Assembly (NCBI RefSeq): GCF_019956555.1 | Contig: NZ_JAHBDQ010000044.1 | Location: 1 to 64,000 of the forward strand | DNA from: Pseudomonas sp. A-RE-19 | GTDB lineage: Bacteria > Pseudomonadota > Gammaproteobacteria > Pseudomonadales > Pseudomonadaceae | Length of the DNA stretch: 64,000 nucleotides | Reading direction: 5' to 3' | Shown here: positions 1 to 8,503 of the stretch, one piece after another | How the letters are laid out: each line of letters begins with the position of its first letter | Numbering within the stretch: the first letter of the stretch is position 1 | The notes under the pieces: model-generated | Told to the model about the DNA's origin: nothing | Database searches by the model: none | What the model saw: only the letters and a program-made list of their open reading frames with translations | Position numbers and translations under genes: made by a program

Positions 1-388
1 GTTTGTCCGTCATCCCGCGAAACAGGAAATGCCAGAACACCATGATCAGGATAAACGGCAGCAGCCAGCCCAGCAGGCTGTTCATAAAAGTGTTTTCGTT
101 GATTCCGGTAAACCCGACGCCCGATTGCGAGAGTTCGGTCGCCAGCGCCGGATCGACCCGCACCGTGGAAAACCGGTCGCGTCCGTCGATGGGCGCTTGC
201 AACTTGCCGCTGATCTGGTCCTTTTCGACCCGCAAATCACTGACCTTTTGCTCGTTCAGCAATTGCAGGAATTGGCTGTAGGGGAGGGGCTGCACGGCAT
301 GGCGATCGACAAAGAACAGCTGTACCAGACTCAGCACGATAAAAGCGATCGCGAAGTAAGACAGGTTCCACTGGTCGTTCTTTTTCAT
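1..388 (-). CDS. ftsH: FtsH-type ATP-dependent zinc metalloprotease, N-terminal part (cut by window edge)
   Basis: Reading leftward from an ATG at 388, the frame stays open to the window edge and gives about 129 residues. The product starts MKKNDQWNLSYFAIAF and shows the FtsH N-terminal plan: a first membrane helix (about residues 10-26), a periplasmic segment containing the family-typical LPYSQF, and a second helix near residues 105-122. The AAA+ and zinc-protease domains lie outside the window. FtsH proteases degrade misfolded membrane proteins. The sequence looks more like the accessory FtsH copies carried on protein-quality-control islands than the housekeeping one (inference). A UspA gene and an Hsp20 remnant next door fit a stress cluster. 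Confidence 0.8.
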   Translation of the reverse strand, partial: MKKNDQWNLSYFAIAFIVLSLVQLFFVDRHAVQPLPYSQFLQLLNEQKVSDLRVEKDQISGKLQAPIDGRDRFSTVRVDPALATELSQSGVGFTGINENTFMNSLLGWLLPFILIMVFWHFLFRGMTDK

Positions 389-632
389 GGCCTTGGCTCA
401 GAGTGGGAACGCGGGGTCGTTTACAACGGGCCGCGTTGTTCTACGCCCGGGCGATGAAAAATCATTGAGTGATATCAACAATGTTTCGGTGGGCCAGCGG
501 CCGACCCCTTCAATAAAGATAGCCTGCCTTTTAGTTGATAAAGATCAGAGCGACCGCTGAATAACGCCAGATACTTGCGCAATGGACATACCAGTCGGCA
601 GATGAAGTGTTTTCGGGACGAGGAGGGTGAGG

Positions 633-1550
633 GTGAAAATTCAACGTTTACTATTGATTGCCCCGACCGAGATGACCCACACGCCGGCTTTCGATCGGGC
701 GCGGGCCCTGGCCCGTGCAACCGGTGCAATGCTGCACATCGTCGCTTTCGATTATGTTCAGGCACTGGCCATGGCCGGTCTGTTTGATCACGACGCAATG
801 GCCCAGGCGCGGGAAGGTTACTTGCAGGTGCATCGTCACTGGCTGGAGCAGCAAGCCCGGCTTCAACGATGCGAGGGGTTGCAGGTGACCACTGAAGTGG
901 TCTGGGCCAGACCGAGCCTGGCCAATCTGCTTGAGTACGTGAATGACTTCCATGCGGACCTGGTGATCAAGGACACACACCGCGTGCCGGCACTCGACCG
1001 AGCGTTCCATCGGCCCCTGGACTGGTTGTTGCTGCGTGATTGTCCGGCCCCCTTGCACCTGGTCACCGATGCCGCAAACCCCACACCGTTGAACATCCTC
1101 GCCGCCATCGATCTGTCTCATCTGGAGGCGCTGACCGAAGGGCTCAATGACCGGATTCTCGACCTGGCCTCGACGCTGGCTGAATCCTGTGGCGCCATGT
1201 TGCACCTGCTCAACGTCGACGGCTGGTCGGAGTTGGGAGAAACCGCAGTGAACGTACCCACCGCGACACTGAAGCGCAGTTTGAGAGACGCGGTCAGCGA
1301 TGCTCAATTGGAGGCATTTGAGGTGCTTGCCGACCGCTACGGGATCGAGAAACAACAGCGACATCTGCTACCTGGCATCCCCCCTGAGGTGATCGCGCGT
1401 TTTGCACAAAAACAGGCCTTCGACATGGTGGTACTGGGGACCACGTACCATCACGGGGTCGGTATTTTCATCGGCAGTACGGCCGAAAGTGTGTTGAACC
1501 GCGCGCCGTGCAGTTTGACGATCATCAAGCCATTGCCGCGGGCTAACTGA
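633..1550 (+). CDS. Universal stress protein, tandem UspA domains
   Basis: This protein of about 305 residues has two UspA-like halves (roughly 1-145 and 150-305). The C-terminal half ends with a UspA nucleotide-binding-like stretch, VVLGTTYHHGVG followed by GSTAESVL. Tandem Usp proteins bind ATP or other nucleotides and help cells survive stress in the cytoplasm. A GTG at 627 is also in frame, but AGGAGG at 621-626 would touch it. The GTG at 633 leaves a normal 6-base spacer and is preferred. A strong intrinsic terminator follows at 1583-1620. The gene faces away from ftsH. Confidence 0.87.
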   Translation: MKIQRLLLIAPTEMTHTPAFDRARALARATGAMLHIVAFDYVQALAMAGLFDHDAMAQAREGYLQVHRHWLEQQARLQRCEGLQVTTEVVWARPSLANLLEYVNDFHADLVIKDTHRVPALDRAFHRPLDWLLLRDCPAPLHLVTDAANPTPLNILAAIDLSHLEALTEGLNDRILDLASTLAESCGAMLHLLNVDGWSELGETAVNVPTATLKRSLRDAVSDAQLEAFEVLADRYGIEKQQRHLLPGIPPEVIARFAQKQAFDMVVLGTTYHHGVGIFIGSTAESVLNRAPCSLTIIKPLPRAN

Positions 1551-1582
1551 CCTTCTGCCGGGTGCCCTCGCGACAATAAAAA

Positions 1583-1620
1583 GCCCCTGGCCGGCTTCCC
1601 GGCCAGGGGCATTTTGTTTT
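1583..1620 (+). terminator. Rho-independent terminator after uspA
   Basis: Perfect 12-bp stem (gcccctggccgg / ccggccaggggc) with a cttc loop, followed by attttgtttt. Confidence 0.9.
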
Positions 1621-1656
1621 TCGAAGGACTGTCTCGGCGATTCAACTGGATTTGAT

Positions 1657-1836
1657 TTGCCCAAAGAAGAAAAAAGAAAGGGCTATCACCTGTCAGAGCG
1701 GCACTATGGCTCCTTCCAGCGGGCATTCAGCCTGCCCAAAGGCGTCGACGCCGACAAGATCGAAGCGAGCTTCAGCAAAGGTGTGCTGAGTATCTCGCTG
1801 CCGAAGAAGCCCGAAGCCATGAATGCGGACAAAAAG
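1657..1836 (+). pseudogene. Hsp20 (small heat-shock protein) C-terminal remnant
   Basis: About 60 codons encode the end of an alpha-crystallin domain: YHLSERHYGSFQRAFSLP, then GVDADKIEASFSKGVLSISL and LPKKPEA. The N-terminal two thirds are missing. The frame then runs on into the 3' end of the convergent transporter gene, so the native stop is also lost. It is a relic of a class A Hsp20. Together with the FtsH-type and UspA genes it suggests a decayed stress or protein-quality-control cluster. Confidence 0.78.
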
Positions 1837-1838
1837 GT

Positions 1839-2735
1839 CTATTTCGAGAATTTTCTGGCTCCGACCACACAAAAAATCACTGCGACGGTCACGCCCAGCA
1901 TGCCAAGGCTGACCTGCTCGTGCAGCAACGTGGCCGCCAGCGCCAGGCCAAAAAACGGCTGCAGCAGCTGAAGCTGGCCGACGGCGGCAATCCCGCCCTG
2001 AGCAAGCCCTCGGTACCAGAACACGAAGCCGATCAGCATGCTGAACAGCGAGACGTAAGCCAGGCTGAACCACGCGGGCGGGGTGATCCCCGAGAGCGAA
2101 GGCGGGGCCAGGAACCAGGTCAGCGGGACCATGACGGGCAATGACAGCACCAAGGCCCAGGAAATCACCTGCCAACCTCCCAGTGTTCGTGAAAGCTTCG
2201 CGCCTTCTGCATAACCCAGTCCGCAGGCGAGGATGGCCAGCAACATCAGAATGTCCCCCGCAGGAGACGCGGTCAGGCCCTGGGAGATGGCAAACCCCAC
2301 CACCAGCAGGCTCCCCAACACCGAGAAAAACCAGAAAACCGGCCGCGGACGCTCGCCCCCACGCCAGACCCCGAACACCGCCGTGGCGAGTGGCAACAGG
2401 CCAACGAAGACGATGGAATGCGCCGACGTCACGTATTGCAGCGCCAGGGCCGTCAGCAGCGGAAACCCTAATACAACGCCCATGGCCACGATGGCCAGCG
2501 AGGGAAGCTGATGCCTGGCTGGCCGTTTTTCGTTGAACAGCACCAGTATGCACAGCGCCAGAATGGCGGCGATGCTGGCCCGGGCAACCGTCAGGAAGAC
2601 CGGGTCAAATTCCAGAACGGCCACCCGTGTCGCGGGCAGCGAGCCACTGAAAATGAGTACGCCGATGAACCCGTTGAGCCAGCCGCTCGCGGTCTTTTCC
2701 GTGGTGTGGTGTTGCAGGTTCGATGCGCGTTCCAT
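1839..2735 (-). CDS. EamA/DMT-family inner-membrane transporter
   Basis: The 298-residue protein has about ten hydrophobic helices in two EamA repeats (roughly 20-150 and 165-295), typical of drug/metabolite exporters such as RhaT/YdcZ relatives. The N-terminus carries the family-like start of helix 1, GVLIFSGSLPATRVAVLEFD. Its substrate cannot be read from sequence. It is transcribed divergently from a MocR-type regulator across 87 bases. That arrangement is common for EamA exporters controlled by their MocR partner, so local regulation is inferred. The 3' end overlaps the last bases of the Hsp20 relic region. Confidence 0.88.
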   Translation of the reverse strand: MERASNLQHHTTEKTASGWLNGFIGVLIFSGSLPATRVAVLEFDPVFLTVARASIAAILALCILVLFNEKRPARHQLPSLAIVAMGVVLGFPLLTALALQYVTSAHSIVFVGLLPLATAVFGVWRGGERPRPVFWFFSVLGSLLVVGFAISQGLTASPAGDILMLLAILACGLGYAEGAKLSRTLGGWQVISWALVLSLPVMVPLTWFLAPPSLSGITPPAWFSLAYVSLFSMLIGFVFWYRGLAQGGIAAVGQLQLLQPFFGLALAATLLHEQVSLGMLGVTVAVIFCVVGARKFSK

Positions 2736-2787
2736 TGAGGATCCCCTTGTGCAGGTTGCATGGGAGGCATCGTATGGACGAAACTCA

Positions 2788-2815
2788 ATACAATCAAAAT
2801 ATTGTCATGGATACA
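2788..2815. promoter_or_regulatory. Candidate MocR operator in the divergent promoter
   Basis: Two direct ATACA repeats (2788-2792 and 2811-2815) and an inverted ACAAT/ATTGT pair (2790-2805) lie just upstream of the MocR gene. MocR regulators often bind short ATAC-type repeats, so this is a plausible autoregulatory site. It is inference only. Confidence 0.35.
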
Positions 2816-2822
2816 CTTGCGC

Positions 2823-4154
2823 ATGCCTCGTTCTCGGTACAAATCACTGGTGGATGAATTTGCGGCGGATATCCGCTCAGGACGACTGTTGCCGGGCACG
2901 CGCTTGCCGACTCATCGCCAGTTGGCGGCAACGAACGGCCTGGCCCTGGTGACGGCAAGCCGGGTCTATGCGGAGCTCGAAGCCATGGGCCTGGTCAGCG
3001 GGGAGACCGGGCGGGGGACGTTCGTCAGGGAGACTTCGTGGTCGCCAGATCAGGGTATCGACCAGCATGACGTTGCCGCTGGCATGACAGACCTGAACTT
3101 CAACTATCCAGCGCTTCCAGGGCAGGCAGAACTGTTGCGAAATGCATTGCGCCAGCTCGCATCGGCCGGCGATCTGGAATCGCTGCTGCGCTATCAGCCA
3201 CACGCGGGGCGCTTGCATGAACGCGCGGCTGTGGCGCGCCATCTGCGTGTGCGGGGGCTGACGGTTGAGGCTGCGCAAGTGCTGATCGTCAACGGTGCCC
3301 AGCAAGGGCTGGCCGTGACGATGATGGCGCTGTTGCAACCCGGTGACGTGATTGCAGCGGATGCGCTGACCTATTCAGGGTTCAAGGTCCTGGCCGACTC
3401 GCTGCACCTTGAAATAGTGCCCATCCCCGTGTTCGATCACGGGCCTGATCTGGAGGCGCTGGAAAGCCTGTGTCGGCATAGACGCGTGCGGGCCGTGTAC
3501 ACGATGCCGACCCTGCACAATCCGCTGGGATGGGTGATGAGTGCCGATCAACGCGAGCATCTGGTGACGATTGCGCGCCGGCATGGGCTGCTGATCATTG
3601 AGGACGCCGCTTACGCCTTCCTGGCGGAAAATCCCCCCGCGCCGCTGGCGGTACTCGCCCCCGAGAGGACGGTTTACGTGTCAGGGCTCTCCAAGAGTGT
3701 GGCCACCGGATTGCGCGTAGGCTTCGTCGTCGCCCCCCTGCAAAACGTGCCTGCGCTTGCGCGCACCATCAGAGCAACCACCTGGAACACCCCGGGCGTG
3801 ATGACGGCGATCGCCAGCACATGGCTCGACGACGGCACCGTCATGCAACTGGAAGCGCAAAAGCGCCGGGACGCGCAGGCCAGGCAAGCCGTGGCCGCTG
3901 AGGCACTGGCGGGGCTGCGCTGCATTCGCCATCCATCGTCGTACTTTCTTTGGCTGCCCTTGTCTGAAGACGCAAGGGCCGACCAGATCGCCCTGGCGCT
4001 GATGCGCGAAAACGTGTCGGTTTCCACCGCTGAACCGTTTGCCACCTCGGCCAACGTCCCGCATGCGTTTCGCCTGGCGCTGGGCTCGGTGGAGATGGGC
4101 GCACTGAGGGAGGCGCTGGAAAAAGTGAAGTGGATGATTGGGGCTTATTCGTAG
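2823..4154 (+). CDS. MocR-type transcriptional regulator (GntR wHTH fused to aminotransferase-like domain)
   Basis: The gene encodes an N-terminal GntR winged helix (about 1-70, with PGTRLPTHRQLA and TASRVYAELEAMGLV) fused to a fold-type I PLP-binding domain. The PLP lysine is in VSGLSKSVATGLRVG and the PLP-contacting motif MPTLHNPLG is present. MocR proteins sense a PLP adduct or metabolite and switch neighbouring genes. The start at 2823 (MPRSRYKSLVDEF) is chosen over an upstream ATG at 2760 because homology begins there and the extra 21 residues look like promoter DNA. The divergent EamA gene is the likely target. Confidence 0.88.
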   Translation: MPRSRYKSLVDEFAADIRSGRLLPGTRLPTHRQLAATNGLALVTASRVYAELEAMGLVSGETGRGTFVRETSWSPDQGIDQHDVAAGMTDLNFNYPALPGQAELLRNALRQLASAGDLESLLRYQPHAGRLHERAAVARHLRVRGLTVEAAQVLIVNGAQQGLAVTMMALLQPGDVIAADALTYSGFKVLADSLHLEIVPIPVFDHGPDLEALESLCRHRRVRAVYTMPTLHNPLGWVMSADQREHLVTIARRHGLLIIEDAAYAFLAENPPAPLAVLAPERTVYVSGLSKSVATGLRVGFVVAPLQNVPALARTIRATTWNTPGVMTAIASTWLDDGTVMQLEAQKRRDAQARQAVAAEALAGLRCIRHPSSYFLWLPLSEDARADQIALALMRENVSVSTAEPFATSANVPHAFRLALGSVEMGALREALEKVKWMIGAYS

Positions 4155-4283
4155 CCAGACAGTTAAGCGTGGGCTGCCCCCAAAAGATCGCAGCCTGCGG
4201 CAGCTCCTACGCCGATCGGGTACACCCGTGGAGTCCAGGTCGTACGCAAATCTGTAGGCGCTGCCGCAGGCTGCGATCTTTTG
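4155..4283. repeat. Pseudomonas REP pair (inverted)
   Basis: Two head-to-head REP copies: aaaagatcgcagcctgcggc at 4182 and its reverse complement ending at 4283. The pair is preceded by the short leader ccagacagttaagcg (4155-4169). REP pairs are spread by RAYT transposases; none is present here. Confidence 0.88.
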
Positions 4284-4402
4284 GGACCACCACGCAATAA
4301 ACCGGGTGACGTTCCCGGCGAAGCTGTCGAAACGCGCTGGAATAAATAGCCGTTCTTTGCTTAAGTCCAGCTATCATTCGTGCCCCTGAGCGGAGAATCT
4401 CC

Positions 4403-4972
4403 ATGACCCCTCGATTCCCGCGTTTCGCCGCATGGCTCACCATCCTCATGGTCGGCACCTTGCCCTGCGCCCACGCCGTCGAATACAACCAGGTGAACAC
4501 CACCGCCAGCAAGATCTCGTTCACCTATAACCAGTTCGGCTCCCGGGCGTACGGCACGTTCGGCAAGTTCGACGCCACGCTCGATTTCGACACAGCCAAC
4601 CCCACCGCGGCCCACGCCAAGCTGACCATCGACCTCGTCAGCATCGACGCCGGGGGCAGCGACGCCAACACCGAGCTGCAAAAGCCAGCCTGGTTCAACA
4701 CGGCGGACTATCCGGTGGCGACCTTTGAATCGACCGGGGTCAAAGCACTGGGCAACCGCCGTTACTTGATCACCGGCAAACTCACGCTCAGGGGGATGAC
4801 TCGGGAGTTGCAGGTGAAGGTGCAGTTGAAGCCGGAGCGCGCCATCGGGATTTTCGATGGCGACATCATTGTTAAACGCAGTGACTTCAAGATCGGAGAA
4901 GGGGAGTGGGGTGACACGGTTGTCTCCAACGACATCAACATCCGCTTCCGCATCGTCGCGCCCGAGCGGTGA
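4403..4972 (+). CDS. YceI family periplasmic protein
   Basis: The 189-residue product has a signal peptide (cleavage after PCAHA, about residue 25) followed by a YceI lipocalin-like barrel. The diagnostic segments are YNQVNTTASKISFTYNQFGS, AKLTIDLVSIDAGG, FNTADYPVATFEST and LTLRGMTRELQVKV. YceI proteins bind isoprenoid-type amphiphiles in the periplasm. Their cellular role is not settled. The gene stands alone between the REP pair and a GNAT gene. The ATG at 4403 follows a purine-rich gcggagaat. Confidence 0.9.
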   Translation: MTPRFPRFAAWLTILMVGTLPCAHAVEYNQVNTTASKISFTYNQFGSRAYGTFGKFDATLDFDTANPTAAHAKLTIDLVSIDAGGSDANTELQKPAWFNTADYPVATFESTGVKALGNRRYLITGKLTLRGMTRELQVKVQLKPERAIGIFDGDIIVKRSDFKIGEGEWGDTVVSNDINIRFRIVAPER

Positions 4973-5032
4973 TTTTCCTGTTAGGGGCTCGATCTGTGAC
5001 AATAGCGGGCTTAACCCGGAGTCAGAAACTCA

Positions 5033-5722
5033 ATGCCCCAGCTCACCCACTTTGCCACCCCGTGCCCGGAGCCCATCAATAGCCAGATCCTGCAGATGGT
5101 CGTCGACAATTTAACCGACATCAGCATGGTGGGCATCGCGCCGAGCAACCCGTTGTACAACGTCTATCAATACACGGTGGGCTACGAGGTTCATCTCTAC
5201 CTCGAAGCGCTCGGCGGCACCAAAGGCATTGCTGTCGAACTGATCGTTGCAACGGATGACGAGGACCCCGAGACGGTCATCGGCTTTCTGCTGTACCTGC
5301 CGGTCAAGGACGATCCCCAGGCGTGCGGCGTGGCGTATATGGCGGTGCACGCCAGCCACCGGCGGCGGGGCGTCGCCCGTGCGATGCTGCAAGACATGCT
5401 CGGTCGCTATCCACATGCCGAACTGACCTGCACCGTCGCCAAGGTGCCGTGGTTCGAATCGATGGGCTTTCAAGTGTTGGGCGTGCGCGGCACTCAAGTG
5501 CTGATGAACACCCGTGACCACGGCACCGAAGGCTTGATGGGCTTGCTGGACGTCGCATCGATCTACAGTTCTTTGGAGGTGCGGCAGATACATACCTATC
5601 TGCTGCAAAAACACGGCAAGCGGGCAATGATCGATGCAGAGAAGCAACGCGACCGGCATCTCGACCAGATGACGCGCAACGCCAAGGCGTTTGTGCTGGA
5701 ACGTTTGAGCAAGACGCCGTGA
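5033..5722 (+). CDS. GNAT family N-acetyltransferase
   Basis: The 229-residue protein has a central GNAT core. MAVHASHRRRGVARAMLQDM is the V-x-x-x-x-R-x-x-G-x-A acetyl-CoA pyrophosphate loop, followed by the beta-5 segment ELTCTVAKVPWFESMGFQVLG. The C-terminal 70 residues are helical and charged, beyond the usual GNAT length. The substrate is unknown. The gene is monocistronic, with about 340 bases before mqo. Confidence 0.82.
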   Translation: MPQLTHFATPCPEPINSQILQMVVDNLTDISMVGIAPSNPLYNVYQYTVGYEVHLYLEALGGTKGIAVELIVATDDEDPETVIGFLLYLPVKDDPQACGVAYMAVHASHRRRGVARAMLQDMLGRYPHAELTCTVAKVPWFESMGFQVLGVRGTQVLMNTRDHGTEGLMGLLDVASIYSSLEVRQIHTYLLQKHGKRAMIDAEKQRDRHLDQMTRNAKAFVLERLSKTP

Positions 5723-5819
5723 GGGCCTCGTCCCGTCCAGACTGTTGAGTCATTTCGGGCAGGCAGGCTGGTCGAGGCGTGATATTCTGCGCGCCAACTT
5801 GGTTTGACTTATTCAGTTT

Positions 5820-5837
5820 GTACGTCCACAGACGTAC
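5820..5837. promoter_or_regulatory. Inverted repeat upstream of mqo
   Basis: GTACGTC-CACA-GACGTAC is a perfect 7-bp dyad in the 337-base leader of mqo (5723-6059). It could be an operator, but no regulator can be named. No other gene or structure was recognised in this leader. Confidence 0.35.
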
Positions 5838-6059
5838 CGACAGAATCAATGTCGCTCAAAGTAGCTGAGCCAATAATGATAAGAAGTCAGTGCACGAGGG
5901 ACATATAACTGAGGTCGATGGAGACACGTCGGCCTTGTGTGCCCACCTTCAAATTCTCGTAAATGCAGGAACCCACGGCACGCTGCCTGCGTACCCGTAC
6001 ACTTGGGTTGCTCATGATTGAGGATTGGGGGCGGATGGCGTTTATCATAGGTGCAACAG

Positions 6060-7706
6060 ATGTTTAAGAAACTGAACACAGCCCTGCTGGGGCTGGCTTT
6101 GTCGATGGGGATCACGTCCGCCTACGCGGAAGAGACAAAGAAAGTCGATGTGCTGCTCGTTGGCGGCGGCATCATGAGTGCAACACTTGGTGTGTGGCTC
6201 AATGAGCTGGAACCCGACTTGTCGATGGAAATGGTCGAGCGCCTCGACGGCGTCGCCCTGGAAAGCTCCAACGGCTGGAACAACGCCGGTACCGGTCACT
6301 CCGCCCTGGCCGAGTTGAACTACACCCCGGAAGACGATAAGGGCAACGTCCAGATCGCCAAAGCCGTTGAAATCAACGAAGCCTTCCAGATCTCCCGTCA
6401 GTTCTGGGCCTGGCAAGTTCAGCAAGGCGTGCTGAAGAACCCGCGTTCGTTCATCAACTCCACTCCGCACATGAGCTTTGTGTGGGGCGATGACAACATC
6501 AAGTTCCTGAAGAAGCGCTACGAAGCCCTGCAAGCAAGCCCGCTGTTCGCCGGCATGCAGTACTCTGAAGACCCGGCTGTGATCAAGAAGTGGGTTCCGC
6601 TGATGATGGAAGGGCGTGACCCGAACCAGAAAGTCGCGGCCACCTGGAGCCAGCTCGGCAACGATATGAACTTTGGCGAGATCACCCGCCAGTTCGTCGC
6701 GCACCTGCAAACCACGCCGAAGTTCGACTTGAAACTGTCTAGCGAAGTGCAAGACATCACCAAGAACGCAGACGGCAGCTGGCGCGTAAGCTACAAAAAC
6801 CTGAAAGACGGCACCAAAACCGAAACCGACGCCAAGTTCGTCTTCATCGGCGCGGGCGGCGGTGCGCTGCACCTGCTGCAGAAGTCCGGCATTCCTGAAG
6901 CCAAGGAATACGCAGGCTTCCCGGTGGGCGGCTCGTTCCTGGTAACCGATAACCCGACCATTGCCGAGCAACACCTGGCCAAGGCCTACGGCAAAGCCTC
7001 CGTTGGCGCACCGCCGATGTCGGTTCCTCACCTGGACACCCGCGTGCTGGACGGCAAGCGCGTCATCCTGTTTGGCCCATTCGCGACCTTCAGCACCAAG
7101 TTCCTGAAAGAAGGCTCGTACCTGGACCTGCTGACCACCACGACCACGCACAACGTGTGGCCAATGACCAAGGTCGGCATCAAGGAATACCCGCTGGTCG
7201 AGTACCTTGCAGGCCAACTGATGCTGTCTGACGAAGACCGCATGAACGCCCTGAAAGAATACTTCCCGAACGCCAAAGCCGAAGACTGGCGCCTGTGGCA
7301 AGCCGGCCAACGCGTGCAAATCATCAAGCGTGATGAAGCGGCCGGTGGCGTGCTGAAACTGGGTACCGAGATCGTTGCTTCGCAAGACGGCACTATTGCT
7401 GGTCTGCTGGGCGCATCGCCAGGTGCTTCGACCGCTGCGCCGATCATGCTGACCGTGCTGCAGAAAGTGTTCAAGGACAAGGTTGCAACGCCTGCCTGGC
7501 AGGAAAAGCTGCACCAGATCGTGCCGAGCTATGGCACTCAGCTGAACAGCGATCCTGCGAAAGTGGCTGAAGAGTGGGCTTACACCGCCAAGGTGCTGGA
7601 GCTGACTCCGCCGCCGGTGATTGGTCAGGTGGCGGCTCCGGCTGCTGCTCCGGCTGCTCCGGCTAAGGCGCCGAAGGCTAATGCTGCGACGGATATGGCT
7701 TTGTAA
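6060..7706 (+). CDS. mqo: Malate:quinone oxidoreductase
   Basis: The enzyme oxidises malate to oxaloacetate and passes electrons to the quinone pool at the membrane, replacing or supplementing NAD-malate dehydrogenase in the TCA cycle. The 548-residue sequence has an N-terminal signal-like helix (LLGLALSMGITSAYA), the FAD dinucleotide fold VDVLLVGGGIMSATLGVWL, and family signatures such as ESSNGWNNAGTGHSALAELN and the C-terminal LLGASPGASTAAPIML. The tail is an Ala/Pro-rich spacer. The ATG at 6060 is chosen; an in-frame GTG at 6051 would add three residues. A strong terminator follows. Fragments of a second mqo lie at 10.0 kb and 36.2 kb. Confidence 0.96.
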   Translation: MFKKLNTALLGLALSMGITSAYAEETKKVDVLLVGGGIMSATLGVWLNELEPDLSMEMVERLDGVALESSNGWNNAGTGHSALAELNYTPEDDKGNVQIAKAVEINEAFQISRQFWAWQVQQGVLKNPRSFINSTPHMSFVWGDDNIKFLKKRYEALQASPLFAGMQYSEDPAVIKKWVPLMMEGRDPNQKVAATWSQLGNDMNFGEITRQFVAHLQTTPKFDLKLSSEVQDITKNADGSWRVSYKNLKDGTKTETDAKFVFIGAGGGALHLLQKSGIPEAKEYAGFPVGGSFLVTDNPTIAEQHLAKAYGKASVGAPPMSVPHLDTRVLDGKRVILFGPFATFSTKFLKEGSYLDLLTTTTTHNVWPMTKVGIKEYPLVEYLAGQLMLSDEDRMNALKEYFPNAKAEDWRLWQAGQRVQIIKRDEAAGGVLKLGTEIVASQDGTIAGLLGASPGASTAAPIMLTVLQKVFKDKVATPAWQEKLHQIVPSYGTQLNSDPAKVAEEWAYTAKVLELTPPPVIGQVAAPAAAPAAPAKAPKANAATDMAL

Positions 7707-7723
7707 GTAGAAGCGTAATTGGA

Positions 7724-7760
7724 AAGCCCACTGGACCGGTGACGGTCAGTGGGCTTTTTT
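7724..7760 (+). terminator. Rho-independent terminator of mqo
   Basis: Stem aagcccactg / cagtgggctt with a 13-base loop, then a T-run. A diverged copy sits after the mqo remnant at 36.3 kb. Confidence 0.88.
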
Positions 7761-7813
7761 GTGGGCGGGATTCAGTGCAGATGATTCGCGAAAGTCGCCA
7801 AAAGGAGATGCTT

Positions 7814-7858
7814 TTGTGGCGAGGGAGCTTGCTCCCGTTGGGCTGCGAAGCAGCCCCA
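7814..7858. repeat. REP-like element (two adjacent hairpins)
   Basis: gtggcgagggagcttgctcc followed by ggctgcgaagcagcccc: two small palindromes of a Pseudomonas intergenic repeat class, placed between mqo and the toxin module. Confidence 0.7.
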
Positions 7859-7871
7859 GAAAGGTAACGGA

Positions 7872-8495
7872 TCACTCAACGTCGTACATCAATTCCAAGC
7901 TTTTTATCCATTCATTCGTCGCGTTGAATTTTGCGTAATAAACGTCCCTTTCTGCTCCGCTTAAATTAGTAAAAAACGGGGCGAAGTAATTGTCGTTGTA
8001 ATAGCCCTGAGCGCCTTGCATATCGCCTGACCACCAAGAAGGGTTGTATCCCTCGAAAACAATCCATGGAGGAGGCACGGAGAATTTTTCGCGAGCAATA
8101 ATGGCCAAGAAATCAACGCTATTAGTGACCAGTCGTACAGTCACAGAATTGAATTCTCTGGTAGATATGAAAAACACCAAGTGCTCAGTTTTTTGAGTGT
8201 TTACATACTGTTTTACGGGTAATTCGTTGAACGTTTTTTCAGTCGCATACGTGAAGTTGTCTTCGACGAGCGTCAAAAATTTACGAGTATCTTCGTGGCC
8301 GATTAAAAATGGAGAGTAGTAGGCTGGAATGCCTATGTCCTCCAAAGACGTGTTTTGCGGATAGGCGGGTAGGGGGGGATCAATGCTTAATAAAGACTTA
8401 GTAAAGATCGACTTCAGTTCTGGTATGGAATATCCGACGATTTGTTCTTTCGGTTCCTGCTTTATGAAGGCTTTGATACGACTAAAAATGCTCAT
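7872..8495 (-). CDS. Putative immunity protein of the PAAR/toxin module
   Basis: The 207-residue protein starts at MSIFSRIKAFIKQEPKEQ. An in-frame start 12 codons upstream would overlap the toxin gene. No signal peptide or membrane helix is evident, so a cytoplasmic location is likely. No family was recognised. It is the last gene of a leftward PAAR-toxin-protein set, directly after the toxin. That position and its AT-rich codon use are typical of cognate immunity genes of type VI effectors. Function is inferred from context only. Confidence 0.6.
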   Translation of the reverse strand: MSIFSRIKAFIKQEPKEQIVGYSIPELKSIFTKSLLSIDPPLPAYPQNTSLEDIGIPAYYSPFLIGHEDTRKFLTLVEDNFTYATEKTFNELPVKQYVNTQKTEHLVFFISTREFNSVTVRLVTNSVDFLAIIAREKFSVPPPWIVFEGYNPSWWSGDMQGAQGYYNDNYFAPFFTNLSGAERDVYYAKFNATNEWIKSLELMYDVE

Positions 8496-8503
8496 GATCT
8501 GTC

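Noticed and set aside
1693..2553. A 286-codon frame on the minus strand
   Set aside because: It overlaps the EamA gene in another frame and lacks membrane pattern or motifs.
6045..7514. A 489-codon open frame opposite mqo
   Set aside because: Antisense to a well-supported gene with no domain signature of its own.
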